This document shows positions 32,656 through 41,488 of a DNA stretch of 64,000 nt, in pieces; position 1 is the stretch's first letter, and each line of letters begins with the position of its first letter. Location: the NCBI RefSeq assembly GCF_023283485.1, contig NZ_JAKILU010000004.1, positions 124,001 to 188,000 on the forward strand. The letters are read 5' to 3'. The position numbers were made by a program, and so were the translations under genes. Below the pieces are notes generated by a model. The model was not told the origin of the DNA, searched no databases, and saw nothing but the letters and a program-made list of their open reading frames with translations. The DNA is from Shewanella glacialipiscicola (lineage in GTDB: Bacteria; Pseudomonadota; Gammaproteobacteria; Enterobacterales; Shewanellaceae).

Positions 32656-33561
32656 ATGAGTTCTGGCGGCGAATTGGTCTATATGAGCGCAAAGCAAGTG
32701 GCCGAGTATTTAGATCTAAATGAGAAAAAAGTCTATGCCATGGCCAATGACAGAGTGCTACCGGCTACCAAAATAACCGGCAAGTGGTTGTTCCCAAAAG
32801 TGTTGATTGACCGTTGGGTCATGGACTCGTGCCATAGCGGCATGCTTACCGACCGTTTATTAATTACCGGTAGTGATGACCCTCTCTTATCTATGCTGGT
32901 AGCGCGCTTGATGGCGCAAGTGGGTAGCCGAGAATTAATTAGTTACAGTGCTACCGGCTCACGCCTTGGTCTTGAGCTACTCGCTAAAGGTTATGCGGAT
33001 GTGTGCACCTTACACTGGGGTAGCATGGAAGATAGAAATATTCGTCATCCAGCATTATTAAAGGGTTACAACAATCATCAGCAGTGGATCATGGTGCACG
33101 GTTATTCCCGTCAACAGGGGTTAATTATGCGTGCTGATATGCACCACAGATGCCAAGAGGAGGACAAAGTTGTAAGCCTACCTTGGCGCTGGGTCAGTCG
33201 TCAGGGCGGAGCGGGTAGCCAGCAACATTTAGAGCATTGGTTGCTGAAACAAGGTGCTCGATTAGACCAACTCAATGTGGTGCTTACTGCCTATAGCGAG
33301 CGTGAATTAGCGGGTTATATTGCCCGTGGTGATGCGGATATTGGCTTTGGCTGCCAGTCGGTTGCACTCGAAAGTGGTTTACATTTTGTGCCTTTGATTA
33401 AAGAATCTTTTGATTTTGTTATGCCTCAAAGCATTTACTTCCGTCGCCAGTTACAGCAGTTATTTACGATGCTCTCGACGGGGCATTCACGCCAAATGGC
33501 TGCGTTACTCGGTGGTTATGATTTGACCGATTGTGGTCAGTTACTATGGAGTGCGAGTTAA
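32656..33561 (+). CDS. HTH regulator with periplasmic-binding-like ligand domain
   Basis: Cytoplasmic protein of 301 residues. The N-terminus is an excisionase/MerR-like HTH (SAKQVAEYLDLNEKKVYAMANDRVLPATKITGKWLFPK), and the rest (about 70-300) is a substrate-binding domain of the periplasmic binding type (SDDPLLSMLVARLMAQ, GYADVCTLHWG, ARGDADIGFGCQS). Such proteins are known near molybdate/tungstate and FDH genes, so molybdate, tungstate or a cofactor signal is a plausible ligand; this is inference. AAGGAA ribosome site before the ATG. Probably cotranscribed with fdhD. Confidence 0.82.
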   Translation: MSSGGELVYMSAKQVAEYLDLNEKKVYAMANDRVLPATKITGKWLFPKVLIDRWVMDSCHSGMLTDRLLITGSDDPLLSMLVARLMAQVGSRELISYSATGSRLGLELLAKGYADVCTLHWGSMEDRNIRHPALLKGYNNHQQWIMVHGYSRQQGLIMRADMHHRCQEEDKVVSLPWRWVSRQGGAGSQQHLEHWLLKQGARLDQLNVVLTAYSERELAGYIARGDADIGFGCQSVALESGLHFVPLIKESFDFVMPQSIYFRRQLQQLFTMLSTGHSRQMAALLGGYDLTDCGQLLWSAS

Positions 33562-33724
33562 TATTGGCGATCTTATTATTTGGCAACATTATAGGCTGGT
33601 ACTGGCGCATATCAGCTCCTGTGCAATAAAACATAATTTGCTAAAGTGATTGAATTAGGTTTATTTGCCCCAAGATCAACTAAAGTGCTGCAGTCTTGTA
33701 GCGTTCATCACTGAGGTTTATGCC

Positions 33725-34237
33725 ATGCTTTATAATTTAACGGTTGTACAATTTAGCAAGATGCTGAAAAATTTAAGCGTTATTCTTGAAAAAGGCGAGT
33801 GTTTCGCAAACCTTAAGAAAGTGGATATGGCTGTTTTACTCAATTCACGTTTAGCGCCAGATCAATTTAATCTTGCTCGCCAAGTGCAAATTGCCTGCGA
33901 TACCGCCAAAATTGGCGTTGCCCGTTTAACGGATAATTTAGATACAGTCCCTAAGCATGATGATAATGAAACGACATTAGCTGAATTACAGGAACGTATT
34001 AGCTCAGTATTGGCGTACTTAGCGACCTTCAAAGCAGAAGATTTTGTTAATTCAGACACTATTCATGTGTCACAACCACGCTGGGAAGGGAAATATCTTA
34101 CCGGTTATGAGTTTGCTGTTGAGCATGCAATTCCAAATATTTACTTTCATATAACAACAGCCTACGCAATTTTACGTCACAATGGTGTCGATGTGGGCAA
34201 GAAAGATTACCTTGGTGCTATGCCATATAAGTCGTAA
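33725..34237 (+). CDS. DUF1993 family protein
   Basis: Protein of 170 residues beginning MLYNLTVVQFSKMLKNLSVILEKG, with RLAPDQFNLARQVQIACDTAKIGVARL and HAIPNIYFHITTAYAILRHNGVDVGKKDYLG, all typical of DUF1993. The fold is a DinB-like four-helix bundle; no metal-site function is established. The ATG at 33725 is preferred over longer frames. Single gene. Confidence 0.85.
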   Translation: MLYNLTVVQFSKMLKNLSVILEKGECFANLKKVDMAVLLNSRLAPDQFNLARQVQIACDTAKIGVARLTDNLDTVPKHDDNETTLAELQERISSVLAYLATFKAEDFVNSDTIHVSQPRWEGKYLTGYEFAVEHAIPNIYFHITTAYAILRHNGVDVGKKDYLGAMPYKS

Positions 34238-34607
34238 AACGAGTCTAGATGTAGTACTGTTGCACAGCCTAAAAGTTGTGCAGCAGAGTTTGCCCCGCAT
34301 ATATTTGCTAACCCTTCTGCACAATTTAAGCGTTATTTTTAACAATATATACCGCTCGGTCGCCAATAAATATTCGCTCCTTAGGTGCGTTGTTTATCGA
34401 CAATGTCTCATTCTTAAATATCGTTGTGCTAACGGATGAGTCGCAATACTGATTTGCTTGAATGATAAACCGCTAGGTTAATAACGAGTTAATCTTAATA
34501 GGTTACTATCTTGTAGCGAAATAGATTGATTGAAATAACCTGTGGAGTCTTCAAAACAGGGATTTACTGGAAGAGCCGATTAATGGTTCGAATTAAAGGA
34601 GTTAGCT
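34238..34607. other. Intergenic region with one hairpin
   Basis: This 370-base AT-rich stretch has a 10-bp hairpin with a single wobble pair (34257-34266 CTGTTGCACA with 34277-34286 TGTGCAGCAG), 20 bases after the DUF1993 stop. It has no T-run, so it is at most a weak terminator. Nothing else is recognised. Confidence 0.4.
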
Positions 34608-34817
34608 ATGTCTGTCGAATTTCAAACCGTCGAAAGTCCAACCGATGCAACGACCATTGATTTACCGATTAAGAGTAAAAAAGCCAAAAAAACCACAGCT
34701 GCTAGTGGCTTACGGCTCAAAGACAAGTTGGCTCAAGATACCCGCCGCCGAATTGAAATCCTGCATGAACAGCGCCAATTATCCAACCGTTTCGGTATGG
34801 AAATAGAAATTGACTAG
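34608..34817 (+). CDS. Small basic protein, unknown function
   Basis: Protein of 69 residues with a Lys/Ala-rich middle (KSKKAKKTT) and a C-terminal helix (DTRRRIEILHEQRQLSNRFG). The RRRIE-helix ending recalls the PA3496-type small proteins, but this is a weak resemblance. A strong AAAGGAG ribosome site supports translation. A hairpin (34860-34884) lies downstream without a T-tract. Confidence 0.6.
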   Translation: MSVEFQTVESPTDATTIDLPIKSKKAKKTTAASGLRLKDKLAQDTRRRIEILHEQRQLSNRFGMEIEID

Positions 34818-34895
34818 CGTTAAAAGCTAACCGTAAAAATAAAGGTAGCTTGCATGTATAGCTTCACGACGCAGTCGTGGAGCTTATTCACTCGG

Positions 34896-35372
34896 TTAAC
34901 GACTGTAATCCATTAACTCATATTCCATTATTGTCACCCTCCCGCCCTTATAATCTTCCCGTGAAATGATTGACCATCCCAATGCTTGATAAAAATCGGC
35001 TTTGTCGGCGGTAAATAAGTAGATTTTCTGTAAACCAAGCGCTTTAGCATAATCAACGACAGCCTTGACTAACAATTTACCCAACCCTTTATTGCGATGG
35101 TTTGCATCAACATACACATTGGCGAGCCAAGGGCTTAAATCAGTTCGGCTATCCATATCCTCAGCAATCAATGACGATGATCCCGTTACTTGGTTTGCTT
35201 CTTCACCAATAAACATCTTTGGGATGACGGCGTCAGTTAAATACTCACTCATTTGCACTATCAGTGTGCTAGCAGAACTTTCTGGCGGACTCAAATGTGC
35301 CCATTCCTTATGATGCCATTGCGCTAATTGTGGGATATGTTGTGGCGCTAATTTTAGGTCAATTACTTTCAT
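34896..35372 (-). CDS. GNAT-family N-acetyltransferase
   Basis: Protein of 158 residues. Acetyl-CoA-binding motif A is visible as LANVYVDANHRNKGLGKLLVKAVVDYA (Q/RxxGxG as RNKGLG), followed by KIYLFTADKADFYQALGW and a final strand. The substrate is unknown. It stands alone between + and - strand units. Confidence 0.85.
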   Translation of the reverse strand: MKVIDLKLAPQHIPQLAQWHHKEWAHLSPPESSASTLIVQMSEYLTDAVIPKMFIGEEANQVTGSSSLIAEDMDSRTDLSPWLANVYVDANHRNKGLGKLLVKAVVDYAKALGLQKIYLFTADKADFYQALGWSIISREDYKGGRVTIMEYELMDYSR

Positions 35373-35484
35373 ATCAATCTCTTAGTTTGTCTAATTTAAA
35401 GGGCGAAGGTACGCATAAATAAGTGAGTCTGTTTGATAACCTAAATTATGAGTCAATTGATTATGGTTTAACTGAGCATATTAT

Positions 35485-36801
35485 TTAAGTCGGAATTGGC
35501 AGAAACACTCTGGCTTCGAGTCCGCCTTGTTCAGCATGCTTAAAGCGCAGTTCACCTTGATAGCTGTCGACGATATCTTTACAGATAGATAATCCTAAAC
35601 CATGGCCTTGGATGCTTTCATCTAGCCGAATGCCGCGCTCAATGATGATTGATAGTGCGGCATCAGAGACACCTTCGCCATCATCACTGACGATAATCTC
35701 ATAGCCAGAGGTCGGGATACTTTGTTGCTGAATACGGATCTCAATGTTCTTGCGGCTATGTTTGCAGGCGTTATCCAGTAAATTGCCTAAGAGTTCAAGT
35801 AAGTCATCCCGATCAAACGGCATTACTAAGCCGCTCGTGTAATGGCTATGAATAATGCGGTCTGGGTAGATGCGCTGCATCACTTGAATCAGCGGTGCGA
35901 GATCGTCATCGAGCACGGTATAACGCCCCGGAGTAGATAGGCCGACTATCTTAGTGCGCTTAAGCTCTCTCTCGATGATGTGGTGCAGGTTTGCGAGCAC
36001 CTTGCTGCACTCATTCCTCTGTTCTGGTGGAAGGCTTTCTAGGTAGGACTGTAGCCCTTGTAGCGGACGTTTCATTTCGTGGGCTAAGTTACCTAAGGCA
36101 TTGCGGGAGCGTTGTACTCGTTGGCCCAATTGATTGACTAAACGATCTATTTCCTCAATCAGCGGGATGATTTCGCTCGGCATTTGGTCTGGATTGATTT
36201 CTTGCCCCTGGGTGCGCATCTGCCGGATGGCTTCAGGCATCTGCTCTAAGGGTTTAAAGCCGCGTTTCAGTAGCTGATACTGCGCCATTAATAGAATGAG
36301 AATCGTGAGCAACACCGCCGCGCTGGCAAAGGCTAAAAATTTCACTTGAGTTTGTTCGAGCTCGCTGATGTCTTCTGTCACCCACAGGGTAACTAATTGA
36401 TCATCTTTGATTACGGCCTGACTGAACATCAGCCAATGTTCTTTGCCTACAAACTCAGTGGCTTGGTGTTGCTCACCCGCGATAAGTTTTGGCATGTTCA
36501 CGTTATGGTCGAATAGGGAGCGTGAGCGCAGGGTTTGCTTGCCGATTTGAATTGCAAAATAATGACCAGAATTAACCCTGTGGTACACATTGGGTAAGCG
36601 GTCGGTGGTGAGTGTCCAGGTGCCATCGGGATTGTGATTCAGAGCCGAGATCAGGCTGTCGGCATCGTGTTGCAATCGCGAGGCAACAAAGTCTTGGGTT
36701 AATACTTGAATGCCTTGGTATAGAAAATACAGTAATAACACCATGGCAAAGCTGAGCGTGATCAGCAGATTGCGCGTCAGATAACCTTTGAGTGAATACA
36801 C
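35485..36801 (-). CDS. Two-component sensor histidine kinase (PhoQ/QseC-like)
   Basis: Inner-membrane kinase of 438 residues with two transmembrane helices (near residues 12-32 and about 150-175) enclosing a periplasmic sensor, then HAMP-like region, H-box NLAHEMKRPLQGL and ATPase motifs (LLGNLLDNACKHS, DDGEGV, GHGLGLSICKDI). I choose the GTG at 36801, with AAGGAG placed 7 bases upstream inside the last codons of the response regulator gene, over the longer ATG frame that overlaps it. The signal is unknown; the cytochromes in the same operon suggest an envelope or redox signal. Last gene of the operon. Confidence 0.87.
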   Translation of the reverse strand: MYSLKGYLTRNLLITLSFAMVLLLYFLYQGIQVLTQDFVASRLQHDADSLISALNHNPDGTWTLTTDRLPNVYHRVNSGHYFAIQIGKQTLRSRSLFDHNVNMPKLIAGEQHQATEFVGKEHWLMFSQAVIKDDQLVTLWVTEDISELEQTQVKFLAFASAAVLLTILILLMAQYQLLKRGFKPLEQMPEAIRQMRTQGQEINPDQMPSEIIPLIEEIDRLVNQLGQRVQRSRNALGNLAHEMKRPLQGLQSYLESLPPEQRNECSKVLANLHHIIERELKRTKIVGLSTPGRYTVLDDDLAPLIQVMQRIYPDRIIHSHYTSGLVMPFDRDDLLELLGNLLDNACKHSRKNIEIRIQQQSIPTSGYEIIVSDDGEGVSDAALSIIIERGIRLDESIQGHGLGLSICKDIVDSYQGELRFKHAEQGGLEARVFLPIPT

Positions 36802-36805
36802 ACAT

Positions 36806-37465
36806 TTACTCCTTGAGTCGATAACCTTGGCCGCGACGGGTTTCAATATAATCCTTGCCTAAGCGTTGGCGCAGGCGGTTAATGTATACTTCGATGACAT
36901 TGCTGTCTTTGATTTGATCTTCTTCGTAAATACGTTCACTGAGCTCTGACTTAGAGACGATTTTGCTGGGGTTAACCATTAAGTAATGCAGTAGGCGATA
37001 TTCAATCTTAGTTAGCTCTATCACTTCGCCGTCGACATTGGTGACGGCTTGTTTGTCGACATCGAGGGAGACACCTGCATGTTGCAACACATTGTCGGCG
37101 CGGCCAAAGTGGCGGCGGATCAACACTTCGAGCCTTGCGAGTAGTTCTTCAATGTGAAAAGGCTTGCCGAGGTAATCATCGGCACCCGCCTTGAGGCCAT
37201 CGACGCGTTCGTGCCACGCATCGCGAGCGGTGAGGATCAGCACTGGTATGGTTAAGCCTTTTTGTCGCCATTGGCCGAGGACGTGTAAACCGGGTTTGCC
37301 GGGTAAACCGAGATCGAGGATCACGGCTTCGAAGTTTTCTTCTTCGCCTAAAAAGGCACCGTCGATACCGTTATCGGCGTGCTCGACGGTATAACCCGCC
37401 TTGTTGAGGGCGGGAATGAGGCGCGCGACCAGGTCGGTATCATCTTCAATCAATAGCAAACGCAT
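36806..37465 (-). CDS. OmpR-family response regulator (PhoP/QseB/PmrA-like)
   Basis: Protein of 219 residues: receiver domain with acidic pocket (IEDD), phospho-acceptor Asp in VILDLGLPG, TARDAW and KPFHIEE, followed by an OmpR/PhoB winged helix (EVYINRLRQRLGKDYIETRRGQGYRL). The TARDxW...AGADDYxxKPFHIEE pattern is PhoP-like. ATG at 37465 overlaps the PepSY stop by one base (TGATG). Probable target: three 11-bp-phased repeats upstream of the operon's first gene. Confidence 0.9.
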   Translation of the reverse strand: MRLLLIEDDTDLVARLIPALNKAGYTVEHADNGIDGAFLGEEENFEAVILDLGLPGKPGLHVLGQWRQKGLTIPVLILTARDAWHERVDGLKAGADDYLGKPFHIEELLARLEVLIRRHFGRADNVLQHAGVSLDVDKQAVTNVDGEVIELTKIEYRLLHYLMVNPSKIVSKSELSERIYEEDQIKDSNVIEVYINRLRQRLGKDYIETRRGQGYRLKE

Positions 37466-37770
37466 CAGTCGACCTTTTCCTTTAGCCACTCGCCGGTTTT
37501 GGCGTCAATCTTGATTTCATACACTATGCCATCGTCACGGAGGATCTCGAGTTCGTAGATGATCTTTCCATGTTTTTGCTCGACTTCGAGGTCGAGCAAT
37601 CGTCCATTTAGTCGTGATTCATAGCGTTGCATTATGGTGTCGAAGGGCAAAACTTTGCCTTCCTTAACCCACTCGACCACCTTGTTTGAAAGATCATCGT
37701 CGTGGGCATTGCAGCTGGGGCTGCTAATCATCCCAACGGCCAAAGCCAGGAATATTAACGGTATCTTCAT
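37465..37770 (-). CDS. PepSY-domain periplasmic protein
   Basis: Protein of 101 residues with a signal peptide (MKIPLIFLALAVGMISSPSCNA) and one PepSY domain (VLPFDTIMQRYESRLNGRLLDLEVEQKHGKIIYELEILRDDGIVYEIKIDAKTGE, written here as landmarks only by its ends). The gene start at 37770 lies 47 bases inside the DHC gene. PepSY proteins often sit with OmpR-type two-component systems and modulate the sensor or peptidases; function unproven. A longer frame upstream is ignored because it would bury the signal peptide. Confidence 0.82.
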   Translation of the reverse strand: MKIPLIFLALAVGMISSPSCNAHDDDLSNKVVEWVKEGKVLPFDTIMQRYESRLNGRLLDLEVEQKHGKIIYELEILRDDGIVYEIKIDAKTGEWLKEKVD

Positions 37771-38287
37771 CGAATATGCCCTTCTCTGCGAGGTTGTGAC
37801 AATTGCTGCATTGACTGAATGAGCCGACTTTGGGGTTATCTTGCACCATACGTCTTGGGAGCTCATCGTGTTTACGAATAAAAAATGCCTGTTCCGTGAT
37901 CTTCTGCGGCCCAGCGTCTGCAAGCAGTGGCGTGCTGTTTTTCATCACCTTACCATTTTGCGCTGCATGTTGAACCAGATATTCCTCAATTCTAGCAGTG
38001 ACTTGAGGATCTAGACTGGCGTTGTCCCCAAAGTGATTCTCAAGATTTGCGGTAATGGCGCGCCACTTGTCGGCTGGGAGTAAGTTCGCGGGATAAGCCA
38101 TGTGGCAGCTGCCACATTCTGCCGTATATTCCGCATTTTGTGGAATGGCGCGACTGAGCCCGCGGCCATCGTCCGCATAGCCTGTGCCGGTTAAGCTTAG
38201 GCTGATACCGATAACGCCAATAGCTAATGCCGCAGCTGTGAGTGATGAACCTAAGAACCAGCTAATAGGGTGTGCTTGTTTAGTCAT
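37724..38287 (-). CDS. Diheme cytochrome c (DHC)
   Basis: Protein of 187 residues with an N-terminal membrane/signal helix (about 10-36) and two CxxCH haem motifs (CGSCH about 58, CSNCH about 162). NAEYTAECGSCHMAYPANLLPADKW is typical of DHC, the electron donor of SHP in Rhodobacter and Shewanella. It is periplasmic, between the cytochrome b and SHP in the proposed electron path. The gap to the SHP gene upstream is 91 bases, and the 3' end overlaps the PepSY gene. Confidence 0.9.
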   Translation of the reverse strand: MTKQAHPISWFLGSSLTAAALAIGVIGISLSLTGTGYADDGRGLSRAIPQNAEYTAECGSCHMAYPANLLPADKWRAITANLENHFGDNASLDPQVTARIEEYLVQHAAQNGKVMKNSTPLLADAGPQKITEQAFFIRKHDELPRRMVQDNPKVGSFSQCSNCHNLAEKGIFDEDTVNIPGFGRWDD

Positions 38288-38378
38288 GACATCTTCCTTT
38301 TTGTGCCGTTACCTTCAGTGGAAGGTATTGAAATTAATTGATCTTATTGAATGAGTTATAAAGGTCGAAATTTGGCGG

Positions 38379-38825
38379 TTATTGCAGGCTTAACCAGAGT
38401 AAGGCATCGCCTTTTTCCTGCGGCGTGCAGTCGCGTTTAAAGGTCCAGTTACAGTTACGGGTAAACCATTTCTCGATTTTGGCTGAGTCGGTTAACCGAT
38501 CTGCGGTAATCGACGGCGCCATAGGATCAATGGGTTTACGGGTATTTTGGTGCATCCCCATGTTGGTGACTTTAGCTGTATGACAACTGGTGCAGCTGCG
38601 ACCGTCCATGTCCTGTAGCCAAAGTTTTTGTCCTGCGGCGGCGGTAAAGGGACCTGCGCCTTGGGCTTGATAGCTTTGCAGCTGCGTGCCAATACGCTCG
38701 GCGCTAAGTGGCAGGCTTTGCACTTTACTGTTGGCGGCGCTAACGCTAAGGCTAGTCAGCAGCAAGGTGGAAATCGCGACGATAGTAAGGCGACTTTTAT
38801 TTGTGTGTCTGGTTAATCTGTTCAT
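38379..38825 (-). CDS. SHP-type monoheme cytochrome c
   Basis: Protein of 148 residues with a signal peptide (cleavage near VSA) and one haem motif CTSCH. The layout with GQKLWLQDMDGRSCTSCHTAKVTNMGMHQNTRKPIDPMAPS and FTRNCNWTFKRDCTP (a disulfide-forming Cys pair) matches SHP, an oxygen-binding cytochrome with an Asn ligand that is displaced on reduction. The physiological role is debated. It lies between cytochrome b and DHC genes of the same operon. Confidence 0.88.
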   Translation of the reverse strand: MNRLTRHTNKSRLTIVAISTLLLTSLSVSAANSKVQSLPLSAERIGTQLQSYQAQGAGPFTAAAGQKLWLQDMDGRSCTSCHTAKVTNMGMHQNTRKPIDPMAPSITADRLTDSAKIEKWFTRNCNWTFKRDCTPQEKGDALLWLSLQ

Positions 38826-38878
38826 AGGGCATTCCTTTTGGGTTGGATGTCTTGTTGCTAAGCAAAATGGCTAATGGA

Positions 38879-39466
38879 TTAATCTTCTTGTTCCACAGGG
38901 CGTTGTTTCTTGCCCGTGAGCATGGCTCTGACTAAGTTTTCTTTGTGTAACAGGCTGCTGACGATGACGCCGCCAACATGGATAACCACAAGGAACACGG
39001 TGAAGTTGGCGAAGAATTCATGGACTTCTTTTATGGCGCCTTCGGGCCAAGTGGCGAAAAAGCTTGTGGCTAATGGGCCGTGTCCGTCGGTGGCGTACAG
39101 TGCCATGCCCGAGAACCCCGTGATGGCGATGCTGACAATCAAGGCCATTATCATCATTGCTCCAGCGGGGTTATGGCCTATGTAGTCTTTGGCGTTGCCA
39201 GCGATGAGTCCTTTGAGGTACACCAGCACTTCTTTAGGGCGAGTGACAAAGTTGCTAAAGCGCGCATAGTGGGTACCCATCACGCCCCACAGTAGACGAA
39301 ACACCAGTAAAATTAAGATGCTGTAACCTGCGTAACTATGGATGATCATCCACTCGTCTTCGCCTTCAGTGAGGTAGGCTAAGGCAAAAAAACCGACGAG
39401 TGACCAATGGAATATGCGGATCAATAGGTCCCAGACTTTGATGGTTTGCAGTGTGTTTGATGACAT
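38879..39466 (-). CDS. Cytochrome b561-type membrane cytochrome
   Basis: Membrane protein of 195 residues with four helices and conserved haem b histidines (RIFHWSLVGFF, IIHSYAGYSIL, EVHEFFANF, VIHVGGVIV). In this setting it would take electrons from quinol and pass them to DHC and SHP. First gene of the operon; TAGGAGCG lies before the ATG. Three phased repeats lie 37-64 bases upstream. Confidence 0.92.
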   Translation of the reverse strand: MSSNTLQTIKVWDLLIRIFHWSLVGFFALAYLTEGEDEWMIIHSYAGYSILILLVFRLLWGVMGTHYARFSNFVTRPKEVLVYLKGLIAGNAKDYIGHNPAGAMMIMALIVSIAITGFSGMALYATDGHGPLATSFFATWPEGAIKEVHEFFANFTVFLVVIHVGGVIVSSLLHKENLVRAMLTGKKQRPVEQED

Positions 39467-39502
39467 GGTGTGACGCTCCTAAGTGGGTTTAGGTGTAGGC
39501 TA

Positions 39503-39530
39503 CTTAACCCAAACTTAAACCTCGCTTAAA
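39503..39530 (-). promoter_or_regulatory. Three direct repeats at 11-bp spacing, putative response-regulator box
   Basis: On the - strand TTTAAG, TTTAAG and GTTAAG start exactly 11 bases apart (+ strand CTTAAA 39525, CTTAAA 39514, CTTAAC 39503), 37-64 bases upstream of the cytochrome b start. The phasing fits PmrA boxes (YTTAAK-N5-YTTAAK); offset by two bases, GGTTTA-N5-GGGTTA fits the PhoP box. The operon's own OmpR-type regulator is the natural candidate. Confidence 0.6.
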
Positions 39531-40124
39531 TTTTAAGGCGCGAACATTGATTACATTGGTTGTGTGTCATTGGGCTTTAAGTGGGCGACTTACCCTTAGC
39601 ACGCACTTTAGTTCTTGTGGTGAATCGCAAAACAGGGGGTGTTAACCGCTTTTTCAAGTGCCTTGGCTGGCGCTTTCGGGACTGTTGCTTACCTTTGCCA
39701 TCGAATTTGATCAGGATTGGGATTAGTTGATAAACTTGGATTTTTTGTCGGTTATGTGATCTTACTGGGTTGCTATTGGGTGAGTCGCCAATCTTAATGA
39801 TTTGAATCTGCCAGAACCGTGCGATTAGCGATATTTGTAAGTTAAGCGAGATAAGTAGCATAAGGAGATGCAGCTGATAACGGAATATTCATTGTTAGCA
39901 GGATGTATTGATGGAGTGGAGTTCGGTTTATTTAAAATACATTTATTTTCAGTTGTTTAATTTAAAATCCCTTGATATCTGATTTTTGTGGTAGTGGGCC
40001 AATATTGCTGTATTTACCCAATAAAACATCGTGATACCGATTAATTTGACCGCAATACAATCTGAGTATCAAAGTTAGCTTAATCTGAGTTCAGGTTAGC
40101 TTATTCTGCTGAGAGATAAAGATG
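39531..40124. other. Intergenic region between cytochrome operon and cpxA
   Basis: The region is AT-rich with no convincing gene. A short basic frame (39577-39861, - strand) lacks a good ribosome site. Near cpxA there is a two-copy tandem repeat of 21-base period (GTTAGCTTAATCTG 40074-40087 and GTTAGCTTATTCTG 40095-40108). No strong cpxA terminator is seen. Confidence 0.45.
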
Positions 40125-41474
40125 TTAAATCGGTAGGCTAATATTAACTTCAAGACCGGTTGGTACACGGTTCTCAGCTTTAATCTTACCTTTGTGGGCG
40201 GTAATGGCGGCTTCTGTTATTGCTAGTCCGAGCCCCCAACCGCCGCTTTCTCTTTGTCTTGCAGAGTCGGGGCGGTAGAAAGGTTTAAATATAGCATCAA
40301 GTTCGGCGGTATCTATGCCCGGGCCATCATCTTGAATGGTGATCCGCACTTGATTGGCTTCTACATTGGCTTGCAGGTGGATATCACTGGCAGCATAGCG
40401 GATAGCATTACGTAGTAGATTTTCAATCGCGCGGGAAAGTGATTTAGGAAAGTGCGCTAATTCAATGTCTTCATCAATATCGATAGTTATTCTTTTTCCC
40501 TGTTGCTCTGCTTCAAATTCCGCATCGTCTAACACTTGGCTTAGGGATTCTGCCAAGCCTAAATAGACCTTAGTTTCGTTAGTGCTGAGCTTAACCCGTG
40601 AGAGTTCCAGTAATTCGCTGATGAGCTTTTCAAGCTGCTCGGCTTCATAACCTATACGTTCCGTTTCGGTGGTCTGCTGACCTTTTTTACGTGCGAGGGC
40701 GAGGGATAGCTGTAAGCGTGTTAAAGGAGTACGCAGTTCATGGGAAATATCGCCCATCAGCCGTTGCTGATTATTGACCATAGTTTCGATGGAGTCGGCC
40801 ATGCTGTTAAAAGCGCTGGCGAGTTGACCTATTTCGTCGTTGCGCTTGGTGGTGGCTTCATCAACACGGTGAGTTAAATCACCTTGGGCAAGCGCATTGG
40901 CACTTTTTTTAAGTGAATTTAATGCCTTACCTAAGTGCCATGCCAGTAATCCGCATAATAATCCCGACAGAAAAATAGCCAGACTCAAGGTGAGTAGCTT
41001 ATTTTCGGCAAAGAAGAAAAACCAAGGCCGCGGATGGTTATCGGGTAGGCGACCGTAGAGTGAATAGGTTTCTGCGCCTAAATTAAATTGATAGGGGCCA
41101 AACACCAGTTCGTCTCTAAATTGATGACTAATAGGCTGTTTTTCTTCATCGGCCATCAGCATAAAACTGCGTACACCACGACTGACTCTGTGGGTATTAA
41201 TCACTTGTCCTTGGCTATTGGCTAAATAGATCCGCAGTGGTTTGCCTTCTATATCGCGATGTTTTTCTAAGCGGCGGATAAAGTCAGTTGTCAATAATGA
41301 CGGATCCTGTTGAATACGCTGGGCTATGCTAGCAAGCACTCTTTCAAGATGAGGCGGCAGCGGTGCACGGTCATGATTCTGCTGCAGCAATGGTAGCAGG
41401 CCCACTAAGGCAATAATCAGTGAGCTGCAAAGCCAAAATCCAAGTAATAATTTGATAAATAAACGATTAGGCAC
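40125..41474 (-). CDS. cpxA: Envelope-stress sensor kinase CpxA
   Basis: Inner-membrane sensor kinase of 449 residues: two helices (about 7-27 and 155-180), a periplasmic sensor between them, HAMP, H-box DISHELRTPLTRLQ and the ATPase core (NLLRNAIRYA, DDGPGI, GGWGLGLAITEA). It phosphorylates CpxR when envelope proteins misfold, and CpxP inhibits it. It starts 14 bases after the cpxR stop. The kinase identity rests on synteny with cpxR and divergent cpxP. Confidence 0.9.
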   Translation of the reverse strand: MPNRLFIKLLLGFWLCSSLIIALVGLLPLLQQNHDRAPLPPHLERVLASIAQRIQQDPSLLTTDFIRRLEKHRDIEGKPLRIYLANSQGQVINTHRVSRGVRSFMLMADEEKQPISHQFRDELVFGPYQFNLGAETYSLYGRLPDNHPRPWFFFFAENKLLTLSLAIFLSGLLCGLLAWHLGKALNSLKKSANALAQGDLTHRVDEATTKRNDEIGQLASAFNSMADSIETMVNNQQRLMGDISHELRTPLTRLQLSLALARKKGQQTTETERIGYEAEQLEKLISELLELSRVKLSTNETKVYLGLAESLSQVLDDAEFEAEQQGKRITIDIDEDIELAHFPKSLSRAIENLLRNAIRYAASDIHLQANVEANQVRITIQDDGPGIDTAELDAIFKPFYRPDSARQRESGGWGLGLAITEAAITAHKGKIKAENRVPTGLEVNISLPI

Positions 41475-41488
41475 AGTCGATACCGCCG

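Noticed and set aside
39577..39861. Frame of 94 codons on the - strand in the cytochrome/cpxA gap
   Set aside because: Basic, low-complexity product without a good ribosome site; promoter DNA of the cytochrome operon fits better.
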